In this document: positions 23,142 to 32,347 of the stretch, in pieces
Numbering within the stretch: the stretch's first letter is position 1
How the letters are laid out: every line of letters starts with the position of its first letter
NCBI GenBank assembly: GCA_945865565.1
Contig: CAMBEK010000001.1
Location: forward strand, 227,795-291,794
DNA: 64,000 nt
Reading direction: 5' to 3'
Source of the DNA: Pseudobacteriovorax antillogorgiicola
GTDB lineage: Bacteria > Bdellovibrionota_B > Oligoflexia > Oligoflexales > RGVZ01
Notes under the pieces: generated by a model
What the model saw: only the letters and a program-made list of their open reading frames with translations
Told to the model about the DNA's origin: nothing
Database searches by the model: none
Program-made: the position numbers and the translations under genes

Positions 23142-26100
23142 TTAGCTGCAGCCGGTTGTTCCACCACATGAATCACACTTCAGACACGCGCCGTTGCGGA
23201 CCAGCGTCATCGCTCCGCATTCCGGACATGGATCTCCTTCGTAACCTTTCATCTTGGCAGCCTTGACCGTGTTGAGCCCTTTTTTGGCAGCAATCTTTTC
23301 TGCCATGCGGTCGAACTCTTCTTCCGACATCGCCACTGGGACCTTCTTCTCGCTGCCAGTCTGCAGGCCACCGGCGCTGGTAGAAATGCTTTGGCCATGG
23401 GACCCGTTGGTCGAAGCCATCATCATCGCCGGCATGTCCTCGTCGTCAGAGGAGGTCTTGTTGGCGTGTGCCTTGGACTTCGGGGCATCAATCTCGTCTG
23501 GAGCAACGTGGACCAGATCCGTGCGGCCGAGGTAGTTCAGCGCCAGATCGCGGAACATGAAGTCAATGATCGACGTTGCGCGGCGCAGGTTGTCGTGTCC
23601 GGTGACGGGTCCGTTTGGCTCAAAGCGCGTGAAGGTGAAGACATCCACGTACTCTTCAAGAGGCACGCCATACTGCAGGCCAAGGCTCACGGCGATTGCA
23701 AAACAGTTCATGATGGAGCGTAAAAGGGTTCCTTCCTTGTTCAAGTCGAGGAAGATCTCGCCCACCTGACCGTCTTCGTATTCACCTGTGCGGAGGTACA
23801 CCGTGTGTCCGCCGATTTTTACCTTTTGGGTGTAACCGCTGCGCTTGCTCGGGAGCGAGCGGCGGGTACGGATGTACTCCTTGACGATCTGGGTAGTGAT
23901 TTTCTTGATCTGCTCTGCCTTTGGCGCGGAATAGTCGACCTGGTCGATGATATCCAGCCATTCGGTGGCCGTGGCATTCAGAGGCTGGCTCAGTTTTGAA
24001 CCATCGCGGTAGAGTGCGTTGGCCTTGAGCATCATATTCCAAGACTTCTTGTAGGACTTGGCGACGTCATCCAGATCGGCTTCAAACGGCAGGTTGATCG
24101 TCTTGCTGATTGCGCCTGAGATAAACGGTTGAGCGGCGGCCATCATACCGATGTGGTTGTCGGCCGGGATGTAGCGAACGCCCTTGCGACCACACTTGCT
24201 CGCACAGTCAAAGACCGGCAAATGGGCGGCCTTCAGGTGAGGCGCTCCCTCCACCGTCATTGTGCCACACACATACTCGTTGGCGGCCTCGATCTCGGCA
24301 CTCGAGAACCCAAGTAGCTTGAGGATATTGGAGTCGACCGGTTCCAGATCTTCGGCCTTGATGCCGAGTTTCGACGTACAAAATTCTTCGCCGAGAACCC
24401 ACTTGTTGAAGGCAAACGTTATGTCGAAGGCCTGTGGCAATTCTTTTTCCACCGAGGCCAAAACTTCAGGTGTTAGCCCTTTGGCTGCCAGGGTTTCGTG
24501 GTTGATGCCGGGCGCGCCCTTTAACGTTCCGCGACCCATGCAGTAGGCAATGATGTCTGCCGTCTGCGCATCACTGTAGCCAAGATTTGTGAGGGCCACG
24601 GGGACCGACTGGTTGATGATTTTGAAGTAGCCACCACCGGCCAGCTTTTTGAACTTCACAAGGGCGAAGTCCGGCTCGATCCCGGTTGTGTCACAATCCA
24701 TAAGCAACCCGATGGTGCCCGTCGGAGCGATCACAGTGGTTTGCGCGTTTCGGAAACCATGCTTCTCGCCCATGGCGAGGGCTTCATCCCAGGCTTTTTT
24801 TGCCGCGGTACTAAGATCCTGCGGACAAATCTTGTGATTAATCTCAAGGGGCTTGATGGTGAGGCCGTCGTATTTTCCAGTCGAATGAGCTGCGCTGTGA
24901 TGATTGCGGATGACGCGCAGCATGTCTTTCTTGTTTTTTGCATAGTTCGGGAATGTACCCAGGGCTGCCGCCATTTCTGCACTCGTCCGGTAGCTTTCTC
25001 CGCACATGATTGCGGTTATCGAGCCTGTGAAAGCCAAGGCTTCTGCAGATCCGTAGGGCATTCCCATCCGCATCAAAACGGCACCGATGTTGGCGTACCC
25101 CAAACCAAGAGTCCGGAAATCCCAGCTTTTGCGTGCAATTTCCTTGCTCGGGAACTGAGCCATTTGCACCGAGATGTCGAGGATCACGGTCCAGATGCGA
25201 GAGGCGTGGATGAAGGCATCAATGTCGAAGCCATTTTTTTCATCATAGAACGTCAGCAGGTTCAGCGACGCCAGGTTGCACGCCGTGTCATCAAGGAACA
25301 TGTATTCTGAACACGGATTGGATGCATTGATGCGCCCATCTTGAGGGCAGGTGTGCCATTCGTTGATGGTCGTGTCGAATTGGACGCCGGGATCAGCACA
25401 AGACCATGCCGCATAGACGATCTTGTCCCACAGCTCGGATGCCTTCACCGTGCGCATCGTCTCGCCCGTCATGCGACTCTTGAGGGCCCACTCCGTCCCG
25501 CGTTCGGTGGCTTCCATGAAAGAGTTCGGAATGCGCACAGAGTTGTTCGAGTTTTGTCCCGAAACGGTGTTGTAAGCTTCCGAGTTCCAATCTGTGTTGA
25601 ACGATTCGATTTTGAGTTTGTGGTTGCCTTGCTTTGCCAGATCGATAACGCGCTGAACGTAATTCAAAGGGATGTAGGCTTTGCGGGACTTCGCGATCGC
25701 TTCGCGCAGTTGTTCGTTTTTTGCCGGATTGAAACGGTCGTCAGATTTAGCCGCGTCGGCAGGAACCGAGCAGGCTTTCAAGATTGCGTTCAGGTGTTCT
25801 TCCATCGCCTTGGATCCGGCGACGAGAGAAGCAACTTTTTGCTCTTCCTCGACCTTCCATTCGATGAATTTTTCGATATCTGGATGGTCCAGGTCCAAAC
25901 AGACCATTTTTGCAGCCCGACGTGTGGTGCCGCCACTCTTGATGGCACCAGCCGCGCGGTCCCCAATTTTAAGAAACGACATGAGGCCCGACGAAATTCC
26001 CCCACCAGAGAGTGGCTCGCCTTCGCCGCGGATGCCGGAAAAGTTGGTTCCGGTGCCGCTGCCGTATTTGAAGAGGCGGGCTTCGCGGGTCCACAAGTCC

Positions 26101-26648
26101 ATGATCCCGCCTTCATTGACGAGATCGTCACCGACCGATTGGATGAAGCAGGCATGCGGTTGTGGACGCTCATAGGCGCTGGTGGATTTCTGGATGCGAT
26201 TCGTCTCGGGGTCTACATAGTAGTGGCCTTGGCTTGAGCCCTTAAGGCCGTATGCGAAATAGAGCCCAGTGTTGAACCACTGCGGGCTGTTAGGCGCACA
26301 CATCTGACGGGCCAGCATGTGGCAGGTCTCGTCATAGAAGGTCGCGGCATCTTCTTCGGTATCGAAATAGCCGTAGCGGGTACCCCAATCGGCCCAGCAA
26401 CCAGCGAGGCGATGAAACACCTGGCGGCTGTCGGATTCAGCGCCGATCTTCGGGATCCCTGCGCGACGCAGGTATTTTTGCGCGAGGATGTCAGTGGCGA
26501 CCTGACTCCAATGATCAGGCACCGTGACTTTCATTTGGCGGCTGGCTTTACTGCCATCGGAGTTCTTCAGTTCTGAAGTCCGTTCAACGAACTTCAGCCC
26601 GTCGTAGGGTTGGCCTTTGGTTTTGACAAACAGTCTCTTAAATTTCAT
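23142..26648 (-). CDS. nrdJ: Adenosylcobalamin-dependent (class II) ribonucleotide reductase
   Basis: The 1168-residue enzyme reduces ribonucleotides to deoxyribonucleotides using coenzyme B12 to make a thiyl radical, independent of oxygen. Landmarks are [20 protein letters not shown] with active-site Cys residues, [20 protein letters not shown], and a C-terminal Cys-rich zinc-ribbon tail ([22 protein letters not shown]) that probably relays reducing equivalents. ATG 26648 is preceded by AAGGAG with 7-nt spacing; a longer frame from 26681 is unlikely. It is preceded by a promoter with NrdR-like and DnaA boxes and followed by a terminator, so it is probably monocistronic. No class I or III enzyme occurs in the window. 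Confidence 0.95.
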   Translation of the reverse strand: MKFKRLFVKTKGQPYDGLKFVERTSELKNSDGSKASRQMKVTVPDHWSQVATDILAQKYLRRAGIPKIGAESDSRQVFHRLAGCWADWGTRYGYFDTEEDAATFYDETCHMLARQMCAPNSPQWFNTGLYFAYGLKGSSQGHYYVDPETNRIQKSTSAYERPQPHACFIQSVGDDLVNEGGIMDLWTREARLFKYGSGTGTNFSGIRGEGEPLSGGGISSGLMSFLKIGDRAAGAIKSGGTTRRAAKMVCLDLDHPDIEKFIEWKVEEEQKVASLVAGSKAMEEHLNAILKACSVPADAAKSDDRFNPAKNEQLREAIAKSRKAYIPLNYVQRVIDLAKQGNHKLKIESFNTDWNSEAYNTVSGQNSNNSVRIPNSFMEATERGTEWALKSRMTGETMRTVKASELWDKIVYAAWSCADPGVQFDTTINEWHTCPQDGRINASNPCSEYMFLDDTACNLASLNLLTFYDEKNGFDIDAFIHASRIWTVILDISVQMAQFPSKEIARKSWDFRTLGLGYANIGAVLMRMGMPYGSAEALAFTGSITAIMCGESYRTSAEMAAALGTFPNYAKNKKDMLRVIRNHHSAAHSTGKYDGLTIKPLEINHKICPQDLSTAAKKAWDEALAMGEKHGFRNAQTTVIAPTGTIGLLMDCDTTGIEPDFALVKFKKLAGGGYFKIINQSVPVALTNLGYSDAQTADIIAYCMGRGTLKGAPGINHETLAAKGLTPEVLASVEKELPQAFDITFAFNKWVLGEEFCTSKLGIKAEDLEPVDSNILKLLGFSSAEIEAANEYVCGTMTVEGAPHLKAAHLPVFDCASKCGRKGVRYIPADNHIGMMAAAQPFISGAISKTINLPFEADLDDVAKSYKKSWNMMLKANALYRDGSKLSQPLNATATEWLDIIDQVDYSAPKAEQIKKITTQIVKEYIRTRRSLPSKRSGYTQKVKIGGHTVYLRTGEYEDGQVGEIFLDLNKEGTLLRSIMNCFAIAVSLGLQYGVPLEEYVDVFTFTRFEPNGPVTGHDNLRRATSIIDFMFRDLALNYLGRTDLVHVAPDEIDAPKSKAHANKTSSDDEDMPAMMMASTNGSHGQSISTSAGGLQTGSEKKVPVAMSEEEFDRMAEKIAAKKGLNTVKAAKMKGYEGDPCPECGAMTLVRNGACLKCDSCGGTTGCS

Positions 26649-26767
26649 GCCCGCACTCCTTGTGACGGCATTGTGAAACAAATTTCAGGTAAAACTTGGC
26701 CAAGGCAGTCTAAAACTGCAATTTTCCGTGTCTCGCCAGGATGTTGTAGAGGAACCAGCTACACATG

Positions 26768-26797
26768 ATGATAGCCAGCCAAATAAGGCGATGTCAA
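26768..26797 (-). promoter_or_regulatory. Sigma-70-type promoter of nrdJ
   Basis: On the minus strand TTGACA (plus 26792-26797) and TATCAT (plus 26768-26773) are 18 bp apart, giving a start site near 26761 and an untranslated leader of about 110 nt before nrdJ. Confidence 0.65.
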
Positions 26798-26805
26798 CGG
26801 TCGAC

Positions 26806-26821
26806 ACACAAAATATGGTGT
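26806..26821. promoter_or_regulatory. NrdR box 1 (candidate)
   Basis: ACACAAAATATGGTGT matches the 16-bp NrdR box pattern of ACAC and GTGT around an AT-rich core. It lies 8 bp upstream of the nrdJ -35 element. NrdR is the ATP/dATP-sensing repressor of ribonucleotide reductase genes; nrdR itself is not in the window. Confidence 0.75.
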
Positions 26822-26828
26822 CCACAGT

Positions 26829-26837
26829 TTATCCACA
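26829..26837 (+). promoter_or_regulatory. DnaA box between the two NrdR boxes
   Basis: TTATCCACA is a perfect high-affinity DnaA box and ends exactly where NrdR box 2 begins. A weaker site, GTGTCCACA (26818-26826), precedes it. In Escherichia coli, DnaA boxes regulate nrdAB. Confidence 0.6.
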
Positions 26838-26853
26838 ACACCATAGGTTGTGT
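26838..26853. promoter_or_regulatory. NrdR box 2 (candidate)
   Basis: ACACCATAGGTTGTGT is a second 16-bp ACAC/GTGT palindrome whose start is 32 bp from box 1, about three helical turns. NrdR boxes are typically found as such phased tandem pairs. Confidence 0.72.
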
Positions 26854-26941
26854 GTTGTTTTTTAGCACTCTTGGCTATGATGCCGAAAAAATTGAGGGTT
26901 CAGAGAATTTTTGAGAACGCGCCATGGGTTTTTCCAACAGG

Positions 26942-26950
26942 TTATCCACA
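26942..26950 (+). promoter_or_regulatory. Second perfect DnaA box upstream of nrdJ
   Basis: TTATCCACA recurs about 113 bp from the first, in the same orientation, in the same 332-bp gap. The rest of the gap holds no credible gene. Confidence 0.5.
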
Positions 26951-26980
26951 GGAGCTAAATTGAAGGTGAAAAAAGGCTGT

Positions 26981-28537
26981 TTAAAAGGCAATCACGCGCG
27001 GACTGCCGGCGGCTTTTTCTTGGCGCTCCGTGTCGTGCCCGCGACTTTCCGACGGGTCAAGGGTGTCGATGACGGTGGAAGGCGCAGATGGCTTGTCTGC
27101 CAACGGTTTGCGGGTTGCCATCATCCGTTTCTCCGACAGATAGACCTGAATGGGCAGCGTGATCGTTTGGTCCTTGCTGATTTTCAGGGCCTGACTGGTT
27201 CGGCGGCGATCCCCCTCGACGCCAGTCGACATCACATAGTGGACGAGTTGGTACTGGCCTGCAACCAGCGGCATGCGTGTTGGCCTGTCGAATACAACAT
27301 CCAGAGATACGCCGCTTAACCCTGCATCGTGTGCCTCAACTCGCAAGAGGTCGGTGATCTGCCCTTTGACGTAAACGGGTTTGGGGATGATTTCGAGATA
27401 GCCGAGGTGGATTTCAGAATCAGAAGTGCCCTTGGGCATACGGTATCTGACGTTGCGCGAGCCTTCGATGCCAACCTGAACCTCTGGTTCGAAGAACAGC
27501 AGTGGGACATCAGTCACGCCCGTCGTAAACGGGAAGGGCTGGCCGGGTTGGTACAACCTCACTTCAAGATCTCCGAGGCAGTTCCACTCCCACGGGGAGC
27601 ACCCTTGATCTACTTTGATGCTTCGTGCCGTTAAATGCAGGGCTTCACCCTCTTCCAATTCCACAACTTTTGGCTGGGTTGATCCGCTGAGCCGAAGCAT
27701 CGTTTGACCTGGCAACACAGCGTACTCTTCGTTGAGATTGAACCAGTGCCCGTCGTTCACTTCTACAAAAAGTGGGGTGCCGCGAATTTGTGAGGACAGG
27801 TCAAGATCTACCTTCGGCGAGGTCATGACTTTGATGAAGGCGGGACTGATGATGCGTTTTTCGCCTTCAGCAAGGGTGACCTTCATCTTGGTTCCGTTGA
27901 CCTCGACCTCGTAGTTCCCGGGCAGCAGGTAGAGCCATTTTCCGAATTGCTGCTTCTCAGTAACGGAAACAAGGTCGGCCGCAGGTGACACGAAATAACT
28001 GAGATCGCCCGGCGTGTTCGCGCTTGCTTCGACCTTGATGGCAGAAAGCAGGAAACTTTTCACCACGTCAGCCTTGGTTTTATCACTGAATTCAAGCGAC
28101 AAGGGCACCATCCCCACGAGGATGTCATGGCTTTCGCCGATCATGCTGAGGCTAAAGCGATTTGAGAAATACTGGCGCGACCGCGTTTTCTCTGCCCGTT
28201 TGCACTGGATGGAGAATTTGTCGTCTTCAGCCGGCGCCATTGCCGGAAGGAAGTTGATTTGGTGTGCGATGAGTTCCTTGCGCTTTCCGGCGTAAATCCT
28301 GACGGATTCGCTCGAGCAGTCAGCAAGGACGAGGTAATTGCCGGCTGGCAATTTGACGTCCTCGTTGAAGGTTCCCACGAGTTCAGAAACGAGTTGGATC
28401 GGGTTCTCAGAGTCTATCCGATAGATCTCATAGAGGCCGCCTTTGGCGCCGCTGACATTGAGAGTTCCATCGCTGCCAGGAAGGCGGCACCCAACAACCG
28501 GCACGAAACAAACCAAGGCCAGGACAATGCGTCTCAC
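26981..28537 (-). CDS. Lipoprotein of unknown function
   Basis: The 518-residue protein starts at GTG 28537, directly after the upstream stop (one base between), and has a short lipoprotein signal: RRIVLALVCFVPVVGC with lipobox Cys about residue 17. The frame remains open upstream inside the preceding gene, but that part lacks signal character. The body is made of beta-rich repeats with PEGA-like features (LPAGNYLVL, LLPGNYEVEVNG, LVAGQYQLVHYV), each a glycine-flanked strand pair. The tail is Pro/Ser/Lys-rich. Probably a membrane-tethered periplasmic protein co-expressed with two outer-membrane proteins. No firm family. Confidence 0.7.
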   Translation of the reverse strand: MRRIVLALVCFVPVVGCRLPGSDGTLNVSGAKGGLYEIYRIDSENPIQLVSELVGTFNEDVKLPAGNYLVLADCSSESVRIYAGKRKELIAHQINFLPAMAPAEDDKFSIQCKRAEKTRSRQYFSNRFSLSMIGESHDILVGMVPLSLEFSDKTKADVVKSFLLSAIKVEASANTPGDLSYFVSPAADLVSVTEKQQFGKWLYLLPGNYEVEVNGTKMKVTLAEGEKRIISPAFIKVMTSPKVDLDLSSQIRGTPLFVEVNDGHWFNLNEEYAVLPGQTMLRLSGSTQPKVVELEEGEALHLTARSIKVDQGCSPWEWNCLGDLEVRLYQPGQPFPFTTGVTDVPLLFFEPEVQVGIEGSRNVRYRMPKGTSDSEIHLGYLEIIPKPVYVKGQITDLLRVEAHDAGLSGVSLDVVFDRPTRMPLVAGQYQLVHYVMSTGVEGDRRRTSQALKISKDQTITLPIQVYLSEKRMMATRKPLADKPSAPSTVIDTLDPSESRGHDTERQEKAAGSPRVIAF

Positions 28538-28538
28538 G

Positions 28539-29363
28539 TCAGAAGGCGAAATTGGTCGCGGCACCGATCTGGTAATTCTGGAACCCACCAAATCCCAAAT
28601 AGACGCGAGGTCCCAGGCGGATGTTTGGCGCAACCTCCCAGTCGCCACCTGCGTGAGCGGTGAGGATGGTGCCGGTGGCCTCTGCAGATGTTGGTGTCTG
28701 GAAGTCATCAAGGGCGTCAAGATACACGAAAACTAAACCGGCTTCCACCCCCGCCACCGCCGTCATTCCCTTGACCCGTGGGTATTTCAGGTGGCCTTCG
28801 AGGCCAGCATGGTAGCCTTCCCAAACACCCCGGTAGGGTTTTGACTTCTGGGTTCCAGCGACGACAACCGGACTGTAGCGAAAGGTTCCCTTCAGGTTGA
28901 ACTTCTTGCTCTTTCGCAGGCCGAGGGCCGAATTGGGCACGTTGACGCCAATCAGGAGATCAGAGGACCCAGTCCTTCCAGATCCCGATGGCTTCCATCC
29001 CGACCCATCGCGGGTTGGCCAAACCATGTTGATGGACGTGCCGATCACTAGATTTTCATTGAGAAAGCGCTCTGCCCGGCCCGGCTCAACGACTGGCTCA
29101 AGCTTGGAGCTCTCGTCCTGGGTTTGTTCCTCTTTTGGAGCCGGCGCAGTGGTCTGGGCGTCGGCGGGTGCTTCGGGAGCTTTTGGGGTCAGGCCATCTG
29201 GGGCAGGGGTCGCTGAAGTTGTTTCTTCGATTTCGTGTTCGCCTTTCACTGGGGGCGGCATGTCGTCCAGCCCCTTGGCGAAGGCGACAGGTCCAGCTGC
29301 AGCCGCAATGAGTCCATGGCAAACCAAAAGTTGAGTGAGGGTGAACCGCTTCATGCGCAGCAT
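28539..29363 (-). CDS. Outer-membrane beta-barrel protein with Pro/Glu-rich N-terminal region
   Basis: The 274-residue protein starts at ATG 29363, preceded by GGGAG. A signal peptide (to about AFAKG) is followed by a Pro/Ala/Glu-rich linker (about 35-85), likely disordered in the periplasm, and then a barrel-like region of Gly/aromatic-rich strands (VYLGFGGFQNYQIG) ending in Phe (NFAF). The terminal Phe is consistent with BAM-mediated insertion. Function unknown. It lies between a FadL/PorV-like gene (20 bp upstream) and a lipoprotein gene (1 bp downstream) on one strand. Confidence 0.65.
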   Translation of the reverse strand: MLRMKRFTLTQLLVCHGLIAAAAGPVAFAKGLDDMPPPVKGEHEIEETTSATPAPDGLTPKAPEAPADAQTTAPAPKEEQTQDESSKLEPVVEPGRAERFLNENLVIGTSINMVWPTRDGSGWKPSGSGRTGSSDLLIGVNVPNSALGLRKSKKFNLKGTFRYSPVVVAGTQKSKPYRGVWEGYHAGLEGHLKYPRVKGMTAVAGVEAGLVFVYLDALDDFQTPTSAEATGTILTAHAGGDWEVAPNIRLGPRVYLGFGGFQNYQIGAATNFAF

Positions 29364-29383
29364 TTTTTTCTCCCGCATCAGCG

Positions 29384-30511
29384 TTAAAGGAACAAGTTCA
29401 TGTGAATTGCGTAACGACGGTCTGAAAGGAGCTCATCTTGACCTGCCGCAGTACCCAGTTGCTCGGCATAGGTAGCAAGCCGAAGGCGCAAAAGCACGAT
29501 GTCCAGCTGCAATCCTGCGGTCCATTCGCCTTGGTGCAGGCCGCCTTGGATCTTCAAAAAGTCGCCGAGTCCGTATTCCGTCCCGACGTTGACCTTTTTA
29601 CTGTAGTGGACCGGCTGATTGATCGCTGCGACATCGGCGTTTACGCTCAGGTAATGGCCATCGGTCTTGATCGGCTTGAAGCTGATGCCAGTGCTGACCG
29701 CGGGACGCCGCGCTTCAGGTGCTCCGGTCGCGCTGTCCCCGGAAGACAATGCCTTGAAGGTTGTTCCGCCAAAATCGAGGATGCTCAGACCGAAAGTGGT
29801 ATCTTTCTTGGCATCGGGGCGGAACAAGAGGCCAAGGTCGAAACCGATGCCGTAACCACCAACGACATAGTCTGCCAAGCTGCCTGATCCACTATTGCCG
29901 TTGGAGAGGTTTTCCAAGGCATCGATGTCAAACGTTCGGTTAACTCCAAGTTGTCCGACAATTTTTGCGTTCATTCCCAAAGCCAGCCGGTCGCGGAAAA
30001 AACTTCCGGCGATCCCTGCTGGAATATAAAATCGCGGTCCCGCATTAACATCAACTGTAATGTCGTTGTGAAACGTGAACTGCGTTGGCAGCTCCACAGC
30101 AAGCGCAAAACCAAAACCCGGTGCTACAAAATACGGCTCCATTCCAAGGCTGAATCCGAGGGGTTTGCCGCCCTGACTTTTAATCAGATCGATGGTCGCA
30201 GCCGTGCTGCCTGAGCCACTTTTGGCAAACGACGAAATGTCGTTGACCGCATTGGTGGTATTGGCCGAGATTTCTCCGCGCAGCGTCAGTACCTCAAACG
30301 TCCAGGTCTTGAGCCACGCGAGTCCGGCCGGATTATAATAGAGTGCATTGAAATCGTCTGCCTGCCCGACAAAGGCGTTACCCATGCCAAGGGGGCGCAC
30401 GCCAAAGTGGGTCCATCGCAGCTCCTCGGCAAGGGTGGATCCCCCGCCAAAGGCCATCATTGCGGCAAATGCCATACACTTCTTGAAGGCCCCGCTGACG
30501 GCGTTGCGCAT
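29384..30511 (-). CDS. PorV/FadL-like outer-membrane protein
   Basis: The 375-residue protein has a signal peptide (about 1-28), then RPLGMGNAFVGQADDFNALY and YNPAGLAWL, the N-terminal signature of FadL-superfamily/PorV-type barrels (UPF0164-like). Later strands end in NLFL. FadL members import hydrophobic compounds; PorV members serve type IX secretion or are uncharacterised. The start at ATG 30511 has GGGAGG 5 nt upstream. It is divergent from a TetR regulator, so it may be under its control, and it leads a three-gene envelope operon. Confidence 0.78.
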   Translation of the reverse strand: MRNAVSGAFKKCMAFAAMMAFGGGSTLAEELRWTHFGVRPLGMGNAFVGQADDFNALYYNPAGLAWLKTWTFEVLTLRGEISANTTNAVNDISSFAKSGSGSTAATIDLIKSQGGKPLGFSLGMEPYFVAPGFGFALAVELPTQFTFHNDITVDVNAGPRFYIPAGIAGSFFRDRLALGMNAKIVGQLGVNRTFDIDALENLSNGNSGSGSLADYVVGGYGIGFDLGLLFRPDAKKDTTFGLSILDFGGTTFKALSSGDSATGAPEARRPAVSTGISFKPIKTDGHYLSVNADVAAINQPVHYSKKVNVGTEYGLGDFLKIQGGLHQGEWTAGLQLDIVLLRLRLATYAEQLGTAAGQDELLSDRRYAIHMNLFL

Positions 30512-30566
30512 GGAAACCTCCCGGAGGGGAAAGGCAATCTGGGTTAACATCTGGTGGAACCAGTTG

Positions 30567-30583
30567 ACTGTACCATAAACAGT
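30567..30583. promoter_or_regulatory. Candidate operator palindrome between tetR-like and PorV/FadL-like genes
   Basis: ACTGT and ACAGT are inverted around 7 bp (30567-30571, 30579-30583) in the 148-bp divergent intergenic region. TetR regulators commonly bind such sites next to their own gene. The assignment rests on symmetry and place only. Confidence 0.35.
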
Positions 30584-30659
30584 TTTACTTGCGAACGAAC
30601 CGATATTGCTGGAAGAACTTTTTGAGTGTTAGGATCAGGATCTCTCTGGGAGAACTACC

Positions 30660-31274
30660 ATGTCAAAGGCCGACGTTGCCGCTGAGCGCAAGGAACAGAT
30701 CGTTCGCGCGACCGTAGATTGCATTTCAAAGTTCGGTTATCACAATTTTTCCATGCAGGACGTGGCCCGGACTGCCGGCGTCAGCAAAGGCATCATCCAT
30801 TACTACTTCCTGAACAAGGATGAGTTGATGATGTCGGTGCTGGACAAGGTTGCCGGCGACATTGAGCGAGTTCTGCAGTCCGACATGGCAAACATTGAAG
30901 ATCCTTTCCAGAAGATGGAAATTTTCGTTAATGTTTGTTTTGACGTGGTCCGCAGCACGCGGGAATACTACCAGGTCAACATGGATTTCTGGACCCAGAT
31001 CAATCAGAAAGACGAAGTGCGTGCGGTGATTGCCCGCCATTATGCCAAGTTCAGGGAGACCGCCGCAAAGGTCGTCCGGCAGGGGTTGGATGCAGGAAAA
31101 TTCCGTAAAGTCGATCCAGCCCAGTACGGTTCTTATGTGATTGCCGTTATTGACGGGCTCAGCCTTCAGTGGCTTTTTGACGATAAGGTTTTTGATTATG
31201 ACGGGATGGTGAAAGTTGCCAGCCGTTTGATCATTGAAGGCCTGCTCCCCGAACGAACCGACCAAAGGATGTAA
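30660..31274 (+). CDS. TetR-family transcriptional regulator
   Basis: The 204-residue protein has an N-terminal TetR HTH (about residues 12-58): RATVDCISKFGYHNFSMQDV with AGVSKGIIHYYFLNKDEL as recognition helix. The C-terminal helical domain is a ligand-binding and dimerisation region of the TetR_C type. A GGGAGAACTACC stretch provides the ribosome site. It is followed after 2 bp by a run of genes with FadIJ-like remnants, so fatty acyl-CoA sensing is a reasonable guess. It may also control the divergent envelope operon. Confidence 0.92.
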   Translation: MSKADVAAERKEQIVRATVDCISKFGYHNFSMQDVARTAGVSKGIIHYYFLNKDELMMSVLDKVAGDIERVLQSDMANIEDPFQKMEIFVNVCFDVVRSTREYYQVNMDFWTQINQKDEVRAVIARHYAKFRETAAKVVRQGLDAGKFRKVDPAQYGSYVIAVIDGLSLQWLFDDKVFDYDGMVKVASRLIIEGLLPERTDQRM

Positions 31275-31276
31275 AT

Positions 31277-32347
31277 TTGCTGGAGGCCCTTGGCAGAATT
31301 TCATCGGGTCAACGCTTGTCCCCAAGCGATGAACAAGTCGCTCTGGAAGAGCTTGAGTCCAACGAGTGCTGGCAGCCGCTGTTTCGCTATCTGGACCAGG
31401 CACTTGCGGCGGGTGGGCAAAACCTGGTCAGTCACTACTGCAGGCTCATTCGCCTCCGCTTGAATTACTTCAACGACATCTCGGCAGCCCAGGCACTGAC
31501 GGCGGATTTGATCCGCAGGTGCCAGATTGATTTTCCAACGCTTCACGATCTTCTTTTGAACGATCATGCCATTCCCGACTTGGAACCCCAACACGAAGCC
31601 GCATTGCTGGATGCTGCCAGTGAGGCGTTCAGTGCAACCGCCGAAAGGGTCCAGGCGCTGGAGAAACTCGCTGCAGTTTACGAAAAGCGCTTGTTCAACG
31701 AGGAGAGGTTGCAGCTGGTCTTTGAGCGATTGATTCAACTTGATCCAGACAACATCAAGGCTCTTCGTTATTTCAAACTTGCTTTTTCACAGGCCAATGA
31801 TTGGGAACAGGTGTCGCGCGTCCTGAAGCGTCTCATTGATGTGGTGCAAACCCGTCAGGAAAAGTTTCGACTTGCGCATGATTTGGCCCACAACCTCGTC
31901 TACCGTTTGGACAATCCGCGGGATGCCATTTTAGTTTTAGATCGCCACTGCAGGGAAAGCCCTCTTGATGTCTCACAGATTGAATATGATGCTGCCCATC
32001 GCATGGGCGATACAGATCGTTGCATTCAGGTGTTGCAGTCCGCACTTCGAAGTGTTCGCGACGATGCTGGCAAGGCGATCATCCAATTTCGAATGGCTGA
32101 CCTGTTTCGCAAATCTGGAAAAATCCGTGAGAGCGAAAAGATCCTTCAGGAGTCACTGGCGACGTGGCAGGTTTTTTTAGATCCCTTTGAACCTTTGATC
32201 CAAATGCAAATTGCAAGCAACAGCTGGGATCAAGTTGCGGCGACCTTGCAGGCCCTCTCCCTTCGAGTGCAGGACAAGGAGCTTGCCGATCAGATCCAGC
32301 AGGCGGTGCGGCGGATTGAGGCTGGCCTGGCTGACCGGTCTCAATGA
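31277..32347 (+). CDS. TPR-like helical repeat protein
   Basis: The 356-residue protein begins with TTG at 31277, preceded by AAAGGA at suitable spacing and 2 bp after the tetR-like stop. It is wholly alpha-helical with repeated helix pairs such as VFERLIQLDPDNIKALRYF, LAHDLAHNLVYRLDNPRDAI and FRMADLFRKSGKIRESEKIL, typical of tetratricopeptide folds. No signal peptide; probably a cytoplasmic interaction scaffold. It overlaps the next gene by 4 bp (ATGA). Confidence 0.7.
   Translation: MLEALGRISSGQRLSPSDEQVALEELESNECWQPLFRYLDQALAAGGQNLVSHYCRLIRLRLNYFNDISAAQALTADLIRRCQIDFPTLHDLLLNDHAIPDLEPQHEAALLDAASEAFSATAERVQALEKLAAVYEKRLFNEERLQLVFERLIQLDPDNIKALRYFKLAFSQANDWEQVSRVLKRLIDVVQTRQEKFRLAHDLAHNLVYRLDNPRDAILVLDRHCRESPLDVSQIEYDAAHRMGDTDRCIQVLQSALRSVRDDAGKAIIQFRMADLFRKSGKIRESEKILQESLATWQVFLDPFEPLIQMQIASNSWDQVAATLQALSLRVQDKELADQIQQAVRRIEAGLADRSQ

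Noticed and set aside
24741-26237. Two long plus-strand open frames (24741-25310, 25341-26237) antisense to nrdJ
   Set aside because: They mirror a highly conserved enzyme on the other strand; no domain or ribosome site.
26649-26980. Chromosome replication origin (oriC) in the nrdJ upstream region
   Set aside because: Only two perfect DnaA boxes, no AT-rich unwinding element, and no dnaA, dnaN or gidA nearby; control of nrdJ fits better.
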